The notes under the pieces are model-generated. The model saw nothing but the letters and a program-made list of their open reading frames with translations. It had not been told where the DNA came from and made no database searches. A DNA stretch of 64,000 bases from Gambelia wislizenii (Eukaryota; Chordata; Lepidosauria; Squamata; Crotaphytidae): positions 114,708,309 to 114,772,308 of the forward strand of contig JAUMIR010000002.1 of the NCBI GenBank assembly GCA_030847615.1, read 5' to 3'. The position numbers and the translations under genes were made by a program. Of this stretch, positions 13,201 to 25,700 are shown piece after piece. The stretch's first letter is position 1, and every line of letters starts with the position of its first letter.

Positions 13201-16200
13201 AAATAAAGTCTGAGCAAAAGCATCAGAGCAGAGACAGCAAAAGCATCAGAGCAAAGCTGCAATTAGTATTGTCACTATACTCCAAAAAGCTTCAGCTCCA
13301 ATTTCTTGGTTGAGACCCAAACTGAAATATCATCAGAAGCAGGACCCCTGTCGTAAAGCATTACTGCAGCCTCATTCGCTGGTGGGAGGGGATTAGAAAT
13401 GGCATCTTCCTTGTGCACCAATTGCCAGCTGAAAATACTTTCTTTGCCCAATCCGGCTGCTGGCTGTTAAGGTGGGCTTTAGGGGTCAGCCAAGGAGATA
13501 TTACTGTCAGGGGATGATAGGACATTCAATCCCCGGCAGAAGGAAAAAAAAAACCTGTCTCAGCAGATTTGGTAGCAACCCTTTCCCAAGAATACTCATA
13601 CACAGAGTGTTTGGTGTCCAGAAAACAGGAGGTGCGTTAATCTTCAAATTTAGTTTCAGCTATTCACAGTATCTACAGTCAAAGTGCTACGCCAGGCATC
13701 ACAGAATCACCAGAAGAGAATGATCTCTGTTCTGGCTCACTTATATACACATCAGTACAGCATTGGCTTATTCAACCACGTGGTTACATTGCATCAGATT
13801 TCCTACTCTATGGCTTTGCACTCTAGTAACCCTTCTCATGCAGCTGTAGCATGATTAGCATGACTGGCATTTCATGGAGTCATGGAGTCAGTCATCATGA
13901 CTCAGCATGATTTCTGCAGTTGTTTGGCCATTTAAAAACTGAGGTTCAGTCACTAACTCCTGACAATTACTTAGCTACACATACATAACAAAGTAGCCAA
14001 TGTAGAATATTGGCAATTTCTTCTAAAACTGAAATTGGTATAAAAGCAAATATCCACCAGTCCAGCGTTTATTCAAGATATACTTCATATTTAGTTTCAA
14101 TGGCAATGTATAATTGAATACTGATAGCAACAGTCCTGCCACCTGAATTGCCATATTGCCTCCTTTTTGAAGAACAAATATTAGATATTTTCCCCAATAT
14201 AAATGTCAAAAAAGAGAACAAAGACATAAAAGAAACAGGGGGAAGGGGAAATATGTGGGATATTATCATGGGCTGGCATACACATTACTATAAACTGGCA
14301 GTGTTGTGTGCCTTCAAGTTATTTCCAACTTACAGCAACCCTATCACAGGGTTTTCTTGGCAAGATTTGTTCAGAGGGGTTTGCCTTTGCCTTCCTCTGA
14401 GTCTGGACTTGCTCAAGGTCACCCAGTGAGTTGCCATGGCTGAGCAGGGATTTGACCAATGCTCATTGTAATCCAGTGTTCAAACCACTACACCACACTG
14501 GCTCTCACAATATTTGTTGTTGTTGTTGTTAACTGCCCTTGAGTCAACGTTGACTCATGGCAACCCTATGAATGAAACATCTCCAAGATCCCCTATCCTC
14601 GATTGCTTTGATAAGGTCTTGCAGGCTCAGGATGTTGGCTTCCTTGATTGAGTCTGTCTATCTAGTATGTGGCCTTCCTCTTTTCCTACTGTCTTCTACC
14701 TTGCCCAGCATTGTTGTCTTTTCAAGTGAGCCATGTCTTCTCATGATATGGCCATACGACAATCTCAGTTTAATCATCTTGGTTTCTAGGGAGAGAGCTC
14801 AGGTTTGATTTGTTCTAAGATCCATTTATTGGTCTTTTTGGCAGCCCACGGTATTCCATAGCACTCTTCTCCAGCACCACATCTCAAATGAGTTGATTTT
14901 CTTTCTATCAGCTTTCTTCATTGTCCAGCTCCCACTTCCATACATGGTGATGCGAAATATGATGGCTTGGACGATTCTAACTTTAGTGTTCAGTTTTATA
15001 TCTTTGCACTTTAGAATTTTCCTTAGTTCTTTCAGAGCTGCCTTTCCTAGTCCTAGTTTTCTTCTGATTTCTTGACTGCAATCTCCATTCTGATCAGATG
15101 ATTGACCCCAGATACAGGAAATCTTTGACTGTTTCAATTTCCTCATTGTCTATACTGAATTTATGTAGATACTTTGTGGTCATTATTTTTGTTTTCTTAA
15201 TGTTCAACTGTAATCCCCTTATTACTTTCTTCTTTGACTATCTTTAGTCGTTTTTCCAAGTCTTTGTTGTTTTTTGCTAGTACAGTAGCATCCCCATATC
15301 CACGAGGGATTTGTTCTGGGGGCCCCTGCGGATAAAGAAATCCGTGGATAATAGTAAACACCATGGAGGAGGAGGAAGGGAGGGAGGGAGGCTCGTGGCC
15401 CAGGCAGCCACTGCAACCCAGCCCACCTAGGCCACAGCCTCCCAGGCCTCCTTCTCCTCAGCCACCACTGTGCGCCCCCACCATGGCCGCCTCGCCAGCT
15501 GCTTCCACAGCTTCCCAGGACTCCTCCTCCGCCTCCTCAGCCACCTACATGCACCCCACCACCACCACCGGAGCCATCCTGGAGCCATCCCCTTCCTCCC
15601 CCGTCCATACACCCTCACTGTCGCCATCTACAGGTCATTGAATCAGCAGATGGAGAATCAGCGGATACGTGGGTGCTACTGTAGCATTGTATCAGCTGCA
15701 CATCAAGATTGTTGATATTCCTTCCTCCAATCTTCACTCCTCCTTCCTCCGAGTCTAAACCTGTTCTGCATGTGATATTTTCTGCATACAAGTTGAACAA
15801 GCAGGGTGATAAAATGCAGCCTTATCTGATTCCTTTTCCGATTGGGAGCCATTCTGTTTCGATGTATTCTGTCCTAATGGTAGCCTCCTCTCCTGAGTAA
15901 AGGTTACACATCAGGACAGTCAAATGTAATGGTACACCCATTTCTTTGAAAGCAGTCCATAGCTTTTCATGGTCTATGCAGTCAAAGGCTTTGCTGTAGT
16001 CTATAAAGCACATGCTGATTTTCTTCTGGAATTCCCTGGTTCGCTCCATCCTTTTGCCTCTTTTATATAGTTTTTCTGTGTATTGCTTCCATCGTCTTTT
16101 TATTTCATCTTGATCATGTATTATGTTTCTCTATTGGTCGTAGAGCATCCTCATACTTGGTTTAAATTTCCCTTTGATTTTGCAGATCTTGTGGAAGAGG

Positions 16201-19200
16201 TCTTTTGTTCTTCCTTTTTTTGTTTCCATTTTCTATTTTTCTGTAATGATTATTATAGTAATTCTCTTTATCCTTGTGCACTAATCGATGAACAGTGGCA
16301 TTGTTCTGGTTTTGTTCCTGTCTCCTTTTTCTTTTGCTTCTCGTCTTTCCTTTACTACTTGAAGCATTTCATCTACCATCTATTGTTTCTTCTTTTTCTC
16401 TTTATCCAAGACTAGCATCTTCCTACATTCTTCCTTGACAATGTCCCTGGCCTCTGTCCATAGTTCTTCTGGTTCTCAGTCAATTGTGTTCAAAAGTGAA
16501 AATCTATTTTTCGTGTTGTCTTTGAATTTTGCTGGGATGTTCTTCATATCATATGTCTGCACAGTGATTGAATTTGTGTCTTCAGCTTTATTCTATTTTT
16601 TTTACATTAGTAGTTCATGGTCTGTGCCACAGTCTGTGCCTGGTCTCATTTTTTATGCCAAAATAGAGCTTCTTCATCTTCTGTTTCCAATGATGCAGTC
16701 TATCTAATTTTTGTACTGTCCTTCCAGTGTGTACGTGTGTATGCCCTTCTCTGGTTGTATGAAGAAAGTGTGTGATAAAGAGATTGTTAGCCTCACAAAA
16801 CTCTATCAGTCACTCTCCCGCTTCCTTTCTTGATCCTAGTCCAAATTTTCCTACTGTTTTTGATTCTGCTCTGCTCCCCTACTACTCCCCTACTACAACA
16901 GCTCTGTATGGAGTTGGCCATACAAATCCTTGGGGTAGGTGCCATAGTAAGTACATTGGGGGATGTTGTGCAAGGCAGTATCCAGTATTTCCTTGATCAG
17001 TGCTTTTTTCCAAGCTGCACAATGGGCAGCGAGCTGACATCAGCTTCACCCCTCCCACGGACCTGATTGGCCAGGGGGTATACTGAGAAAGCTCAATGGC
17101 ACCATCGCCTTTGTAACTCTTATGTAACTACACAAGTGAAGCTCTACACTATACCAAGGTTAAGTAGGATTTCAGCCAACATCTGTAGAATACACGTGGA
17201 TGTGTAGATAAAACAACCAGCTCCTTTGACCACTGAATGAAAGATGGTATTTGTTCTTCCAGGCATAATGTCTTTTAGGTACAGTGAGGTCATGTAAGTT
17301 TTACCCACATTGAATATCAGTTATGTTCCAAGTTAGAGGATATTCGTTTTAAAGTACATCTCTAAAAATATCAAATATTTTTCTAATACAGAATTAATAC
17401 TCTCAAATAAATCTAACCAGAAAGTAGTCAACACTAGACATGCTAACATCATATACTACAAGGAAGTGTTATCTGCATTACCTTGTGAACACTTAACTGA
17501 AGTGACCAGTTGCTTGCTGAAAAAACTGATTTATTCTGCCTCCTTAAAGTAAAGCTTTCCTACAGTTCTGTCAAGCCACCCCCCAGCAAAGCGGGGATAT
17601 ATACATGTTTTCGTTGAAATGAAAAGCTTTCCCTATATTTACCAAGATGTGTAGGCACTTATAATATGAAAGAAATTTCTGTGAGCTGTCACAGAGTCAC
17701 ACTAGATTAGTTTTGTTTATTGACTAAATGCTTGCTTTGTTTTCTCAGATATAATCGTCTGCTGGTAGTAATTGCACAGAGTTTAAAAGATCTGCTGAAA
17801 GCTATCAAAGGCCTTGTGGTAATGTCATCCCAGCTGGAACTAATGTCCAATAGTTTGTACAACAATATTGTCCCAGAGATGTGGAACAGTAAGGTACCTA
17901 AGATGGCAAATCAATATTTGTATAGTTTAAGAGGTTTAGACATTCCCCAGGTCACCCTGTGTGATATGAAAATACCTCTGCTTCATTTGTCAGTGCTGAT
18001 TGTTGAGTTGCTTCATAAGCCATTCCAAACCATGCTGAAACTTGAATTTTATATTTTATTAGAAATGCTTATGTCATAATCCCAGTATTTGCTTTTTCTT
18101 CCCACAGGCATACCCATCCCTGAAGCCCTTGGCCTCTTGGGTACATGACCTATTGCTACGCATTGAGTTCCTGAAGAAGTGGATTGCTAATGGGATACCA
18201 CCAGTATTCTGGATAAGTGGGTTCTTCTTCCCTCAGGCCTTTTTAACAGGAACACTACAGAACTTTGCCAGGAAGTCTGTCATATCCATAGACACCATCT
18301 CTTTCGATTTCAAGGTCAGTGGGCTATATTGAAAGTTGAGTGATGCACAACCTCTATCAACTTCACTAAAACCCCCAACGTGAAAAGCTCTGCTACCCAA
18401 TCATGGCCTGCTGTTACAGTTAAACAAACAGCTGCAAGCATCTACCATCCAGTGAATCTCTTACAGAGTAATATCAGCATAATGTGATAGGCAGACTGAC
18501 TTTTCTGTTAGTGTTCTTTATTGGCAGATTTCTGCTGTTCTACGCTTTTCTGAGATCTCGCTTTTTCATATTCTCAATATAGGTGATGAGTCAGTCAGTG
18601 CATGAACTAACCCAGCGGCCTGTTCAGGGATGTTACATCCATGGCTTATTCCTGGAAGGGGCTCGGTGGGATCCCTTATTATATCAACTCACAGAGTCAC
18701 GGCCTAAGGAGCTGTACACAGAGATGGCAGTTCTGTGGTTAGTACCTGTGCCCAACCGCAAGCCTCCAGCCACAGGCATCTATCTGTGCCCCATCTACAA
18801 GACACTTACGCGAGCAGGTAATCATTGCTTTTAGCTGAATTTTTTAGGGGAAGATTGGGTGAAAGAATTGCTCTAAAACCCCAGACTTTGTAAGAATATT
18901 CCTAGAGATGTTTCTGACTAATATTTCAATACAGGCAACAGAGACTTCTTCATAAATGAAAAACCTGGATTAGGTTCTAAAAGAAATGTTTCTTTGTGTC
19001 TTTGATCCACCATTAGCAAAATAAGAAGTCTGCCTTTCTCTAAAACATCTTTTACATGTGGAATAATGAGACAATGAAATTTTCCTGCATGGTCAAGGCA
19101 ATCTTCTGTCCAGATTCTGCAATCTTGTAAGGATGATGCAGATTAAGGAAAATGCATAAATCTGCACAAATATTTGCTAGACAAAGTGATTGGGAAAACT

Positions 19201-19715
19201 GGCACTGAAGTCCTTCCCCTCAACTACCAGAAATCTGTTCTGGACCCTATTCTGTCTTCAAGTTTCATCAAGAGATGCAGCCATAAAGCCTAGGACTTAT
19301 CTTTAAAAATTCAAAATTTCAGGCTGGATTCCATAGCCACAGCTACGTTCTTTTACATTCAGCTCTTCCTTTTTATGTGTGGGGTATACACAAACAGTCC
19401 TGTGTATGTTTCTTCTTAACACTACGCCTATAACTAATCCTCAGGGTCAAGTATCACCAGTATGCTAGAAAATCTAATTGTCCCGGCCTTGCTACAGCCA
19501 CTGTCTATTGCCTATTTTTAGTACCGTATTTGTTTTAAGTATGTTTTAAATTTGAATCATCTAATTGTATTTTAAGGGGGGGAGGGGAGGGATTTATTTT
19601 ACGTATGCTTTAAATTTGAATTATTTCATTGTATTTTAAGTGGGGGAGGGGAGGGTTTTGGTGTATATTTTAAATGTTGTAAGCAGCCCCGATTGCATTC
19701 TGTAGAGGGGCAGGA

Positions 19716-19753
<38 letters not shown>

Positions 19754-22700
19754 CCAGCTCTATTACCCTTTCCCACCTAATTCCAAGGAAGCTGTTTCTG
19801 TGCTAAACGGGTATCTGACAGCTGCAATAGACTGGGTGAGAACAAACAAATTGAAGATTAGACCAGAGAAGATAGACGTGCTCCTGGTCTGTCATAAGAT
19901 AGATCTGGAAGTCGGGATTCAGGCTGTTTTAGATTGGATTACACTCCACTTGAAAGCACAGGTTTGCAACTTGGGAGTACTCCTGGATTCTGCCCTGAGC
20001 CTTGAGGCCCAAGGTTTCAGCAGTGACCAGGACTGATTTGCATAGTTGTTAGTGTGCCAACTGCGCCTGTTCCTGGAGAAGTTGGATCTAACCACAGCTA
20101 ACACATGACTTAATCATACCCTTTTTGGATTACTGTAATGCACTCAAAGTGGGATGCCTTTGAAAAGTGTTCAGAAACTTCAAATGGTCCAAAGAAACAT
20201 GGCCAGGTTCTTAACTGGGTAGGGCTGGCTACTGGGAGCATTCAACTCCCTTGTTGCAACAGCTCCATTGGCTGCCAGTCCATTTCTGGACATAATCCAA
20301 AGTGTTGGTGATTACTTAGAAAGCCCGAAATAGCTTGGGCCCATGTTATTTGAAGGACTCTATCTCCCTTTATGAGTCCATTAGAGCTCTAAGATCTTCT
20401 GGAGAGGCCTCTCTCGTTATCTCACAAATTTCTCAGGCTTGTTTGGTGGGAACAAGGCAGAGGGCTTTCTTCGTGGTCTCTGTGAACCCAACTGAGTATT
20501 TGCACCTGTGCAAAACACTGTTCAGAACCTTTTGGAATATTTACATAAGGCTTTTGGGTGCCCACCCTCTCCTCTGACCTATATAAGCTCCTTTCCCGCC
20601 CAAACACCTCAGTTCCTTTTTTCCGCCACACTAGCAGCTTATTAGGAACATTCTGTGATCCCTGTTTACCTCAAAAGATTTTTGACTTGGCTTGTTCTTT
20701 GACTACTGTTTTTCTCAGTGATTTTTGGGATTGGCAGCTTCTGGATTTGACCTGGACTGTTTGACAATGATTCTTTTCTTCTGGACTGATTTTTACGGCT
20801 CTGACTCAGGTCAGCTTTCTAACTTGGATCACACTTCATCTGCCCTTCATTGTGGTTGTCATGGGCTCAAACCTGAGTTCCCTTCCCAGGAGCTCCAGGT
20901 TAGCCCTCTCTGTAGGGTTAGTCCTGAGTATCCTCACCCCAGGATCTTCCTACAGCCCCCCAAATCATCCAGTAGCTGCCACCACCACCCACTGAGTCAA
21001 ACTGGGGGGCTTCTTTCCCCTTGGGACCCCCCTTTCTCACGCACAACGCAGTGGGAAGTTGTGCGTAGTCTATATTAATCAGTGGCACTCCTTGCCACTA
21101 TAGAATCAACTAACTCCCTCCTCCTAACCCCAGAGGAGGCTCACAGTAGCATAGTCAAGAGTAAGGCACGTGGTAAGCATCAGTATAGGAAGATTAATCA
21201 GTTTACTTTATTCAAGAGAAGTAGTCATGCAATCTCACATGAGGCAGGATTCTCCCCTACCTCAGGCAGGCAGGCTTAAAGTGATAGCAATACAGAGTAT
21301 CAAGATCAAGCATTATATTACTCAGGTTACATTCAGTTGCTAATTTAGCTACATTCAACCAAAGTAAAGAAATTAAAAAGAATTCCCTAACGCAACTAAG
21401 CATACCCTACTCTGTACTAAATATTTGCAGTTTGTTGCCTTGAGATGTTATTCAGGCACTGGGAGTCAGCCAGAATGGAATGGCCTTGCTCTACCAGCAT
21501 AGCAGTCTGTGTTCCTTCACATCTTCCAGAATCTTTCTCCCAACTCTCACACACAGGTTTCAAACAAAAGCAATTAAATCCTCTCCAGATTTCCGGGCTT
21601 AAAGCTGTAATTGATCAGTCCAGTCACATGGTGTCATGGTAATGATGTCATCTCATTAGCTCTGTGAAGGTGGTGCTTTAGACCCTTCCCATTAACCCTT
21701 TTCTTACCTGATACTATGCTGGCAAGACAATCTGTTTACAGACAAAGGGAGTTATAGTTCTCTAGCAGAATGATGGGAGTTGCACCTTGTGGCAACATGA
21801 TGGGACTCCATCATGACAATAGTGTCCACCACCTTTTTAAAGAGATGCTCTGACTGTGGGGGTAAGATGCCTGATACGGATGGGCATTCAAAATGTCTCT
21901 TGTGTTTGGGAGAAAGTCATAATGTATATATATGTGCTGTAATTGTACAGCCTTACCCCACAAGCGAGGCACAACTGTGAGGTTCAGCTCAAAGCCTTAC
22001 TATATGAGCACGTCTTGTCCACCACGGCTCAGGAGGGATCGGCTCATTCTCAAACTAGTAGTCCGTCCTGCTCCTCGCTCCCCTTGGCCTCAGTTCCATC
22101 GACACCGAAGCTGTTGGGATTGTTCTCAACCTTGGGTCCTCGACCTTGGGCAGGGAACAGTTGAAGCCCTCGGACTCGTCCTCAATTCCAGGACAGTTGG
22201 GCTCGAAGCTGTCACAGTCAACATCTACATCGGTGGCCATGCAATCTAAGCTGTCAACCTCAACGTTGATGCACCTTTTGGATTTGACGATTGGTGTGCC
22301 ATTGGCATTGGCTTCTTTGGGCTCGGGGGCCAATCCTCTCCAGAAGAAGCATAAAAAGAAGAAATGAATTCGCAAGCATTTCCCACGCTCCGAACATATG
22401 GCTTCTACTCTGGTCACGTCAGAGGATGTGGTGGTTGAGTTTGGTTGGTCCGTCTGTCCCGTACCCTCAAGCCTATCAACTTCACTAAAGTGTTATGTGA
22501 GTGTTATGTCTCCTGTCATGGGTCTGCTCCTGCTCTTCTCGGTCCCGCTTCTCCAGTTCCGGTGCAGTCCCTGCGACAACATTCACCGACACTGCAACCT
22601 ATTGTGGTTTTGGACAGTGAGCTACTGGACTCCTCCCCAGATGTTGATGTGCTGGTGGTATATGTTCCCTCGCCATCTGGTACAACTAACTGTCCTGATG

Positions 22701-25700
22701 TCCTGCCAGGTTGTCCCTTATGGCCATTACCCTCCGCTACCAACTCCACCACCCAGGTCTTGCTGTACATGCTTGTCTCGTTTGGCCATGTCATACTGGT
22801 CATCAAGATCCTATTCACATAGCAGAGGTAGACGTCTGTCCCAGTCTCGCTCCCACAATAGGGGTCATCATCAATCTCGAAGCAGAGGCTGAGCTCGTGC
22901 TGGGTCCCGGGGCCGCAGTAGATGCCATTCTCAATCTCCTGATGTAAGGAGGTATCATCACCGTCATTCCTCCAGCATAGACAGATTGCCCTGCCCACAC
23001 CTTCCATGGTGGTTCTATGATGAATTTGGATATTTGTTTCAGTCTTGTGAGGAGGCAGAGTTCTATTGGGGCTCTTACCATCAACCCTGTGGTCACCTTA
23101 CTGGCTGTGACTGCTCCGTCTATTCTGATGACTCTTCTAGACAGGACTGATGTTGACCATGGTCTCATGTGCCTTTTCTGTCTCAACCATGACCACATCT
23201 GGAACCTGCCGCTGATCTTGAAGGCCACCATGCTCAGGCAGAGGACCATGTAGTACTGCTTCAAGAGCCTGTGAGGCCCCCTGTGCTGAAGGAGGGGAAA
23301 CTGTGGCACCATGACAAAGGCCACGTCATTGCTCATCTACCGCATCGGGTTTGAGTGGGTCCTCAGGTTTGGATGGCTGGTCATCCCCAAACCCCTATAC
23401 AGCCAGAATGGATGCTCCATCCCTGACTGATGATGTTTTGTTCTTTGCTGATCGGATGTCCTGCATGGCAGCCTCCTTGGGCCTCCAGTACTCTCACCCT
23501 AATGTTAACATCGAGGATCCAATCTTCAGTGATATGCAGAGGGCAAGCTCTATAGTCGCCATCTTTGCCCTTCCTGCCCTATCTACAATAGGTGGTGAAG
23601 AAACCTTGGCCAAACCCATCCATGGTAGCGCCTACATTGAGAAGGCTGGACAACCTGTACCGTGTTGACCAAACTGACATGGACTGGATTGCTACTCACC
23701 CTAAGCCAAACTCCATCATAGTGGATGCAGCTCAGTCGAGGTCGTCCCAAAAAATCCACACCACTCCTGTAGATAAGGAGGGGGAGAAATTAGATGCGAT
23801 GGGGAGAAAATTTTACTCTACTGCATGTTTATTGAGTAAAATTGAGAATTATACCGCTTGTATGGGGGCATACCAAATTTTTTTATGGGAAAAGGTTGCC
23901 CCATACTTCGAGCACATGCCCAAGCAGGACAGACAGGTGCTCACAATCTTGAAAGAAGAGGCGCATTCTCTGGCCTCGCAGCAAGTGGTCTTCCAAACAT
24001 GTGGCTGAATGTACAGGCAAGGTAATCACGAGTGCTATCATGCTTCAGAGGCACATGTGGCTGCACTCCTCTGGGCTTTCTTCTATTGCTTGCTCCACCA
24101 TCAAGTATGTCCCCTTTGATGAGAAGGCATTGTTTCACACTGAGACTAACACTTGGCTGGATCACATGCAAAAGATGAGGGCCACTGCTTGGAAGTTTGG
24201 GTTCCCGTCTCTATCCTACAACCGCCCTCGCCCTGCTTGGTGACAATTCTAGCCGTATAGGTGCCACTACAGCCCTCCTCATGGGCGCTGTCAGCGTTCC
24301 ACGGCTCTCCCACTTCCGTCTACATCCTTTTCTAAATTCAGACCCCAATATAAAAAGAAGCAGCCCGACCAGCCTAAGTAACACCTCTGACTGCTCTCTA
24401 AACATCCCTGTTGCCATCCAAGCCACTACTACACACACTCCTCCTTTCCCTGACAGGCTTCACCATTTCTGTGATGTGTGGCCCACCATCACCACGAACA
24501 AATGGGTTCTGGACATTGTCTACAGGAGCAATGCTATAGAATTCACCCACCAACCACCTGTGGGTGTATTCCTCTCCTCCATCTCCACCATTACTGGAGG
24601 AGCTCTGTGCTCTTTTACAAAAAGGTGCCATAGAATGGGTATCTCCTCGCTGTCCTTGGGGATTTTTCTCCCGCTACTTTTTGGTGCCCAACAGGGACAG
24701 AGTTATGCACCCCATACTCGACCTGCCTGTTGTGAACACCTACATCTGCCTGGATGGTTACCCTACCTTCTGTTCTCCTATTCCTGCAAGAAAGAGACTG
24801 TTTTGCCACCCTGGATGTCAAAGATGCATATTTTCATATCACCGTACATCCTTGTCACTGGCACTTCCTCAGATTTGCTAGAGTCAGACTGTTACCAATT
24901 TTGCATCCTTTCATTTGGCCTTTGCACAGTGCCCCATGTTTTCACAAAGTGTATCACAGTAGTAGTGGCTAGGCTACGTCAACGGGGAGTTGTCGTAGGT
25001 CCCGATCTTGGGACCAGCTGCTGTCGTAGATCTGTGGATCTATTTCACAGACTAGGCCTTGTGGTGAACCACAAGAAGTCCAGACTACAACCAACGCAAA
25101 CAGCATGGTTCACTGGAGCTCTTTTGGTCTCTGTGCACGGGCGCGCCCTATTACCAGACGGCAGGTGTGTGACTCTAAAGGCCTCGGTGTCTTGTTGCCT
25201 CCAATACAGGCATATCATGGCTCACCTCGTCCAGACCACCTTAGGCTTCATGCCATCCATGATAGCGATGATGCCTTTCACCTGCCTTTGGATGCGCTAT
25301 CTGAAGTCCTGGTTCCTGACCATCTTCAGCCCCATGCAGGATCATCCCATGAGGTGGCTGACCATTCCACAGTGAGTCTTAAGGTCTCTACATTGGTGGC
25401 TGGACCCAACGAATGTCCAGAAAAGTGTCATGTTTGCTCCACCACAACCAGTGGTATCGGTGCCCACAGATGCCTCTCTCAATGGATGGGGGGATCATTG
25501 CTTGAACTTGACGGTCAAAGGCAGGTGGTCAGATGACAAGAAGGTCGTTCACATCAATGCCCTGGAGCTCCTAGCACATCTGAAAATATTCCTTGCATTC
25601 GAGTCCTCCCTGGTGGGTCATCATGTGCAGGTGGTTTTGGACAACACCACAGTGGTATTTTATTTGAACAAACAGGGAGGCACACAATCTCGGACCCTGC

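Noticed and set aside
15363..15641. 92-residue Pro/Ser-rich open frame
   Set aside because: It is the GC-rich core of a pogo-like MITE nested in a Bov-B LINE; composition alone keeps it open.
16083..16707. Hydrophobic + strand frames that resemble membrane proteins
   Set aside because: They are antisense to the Bov-B LINE; the hydrophobic look comes from T-rich sequence.
22055..23336. Several - strand frames of 120-173 residues
   Set aside because: They are antisense shadows of the GC-rich DIRS gag-like region.
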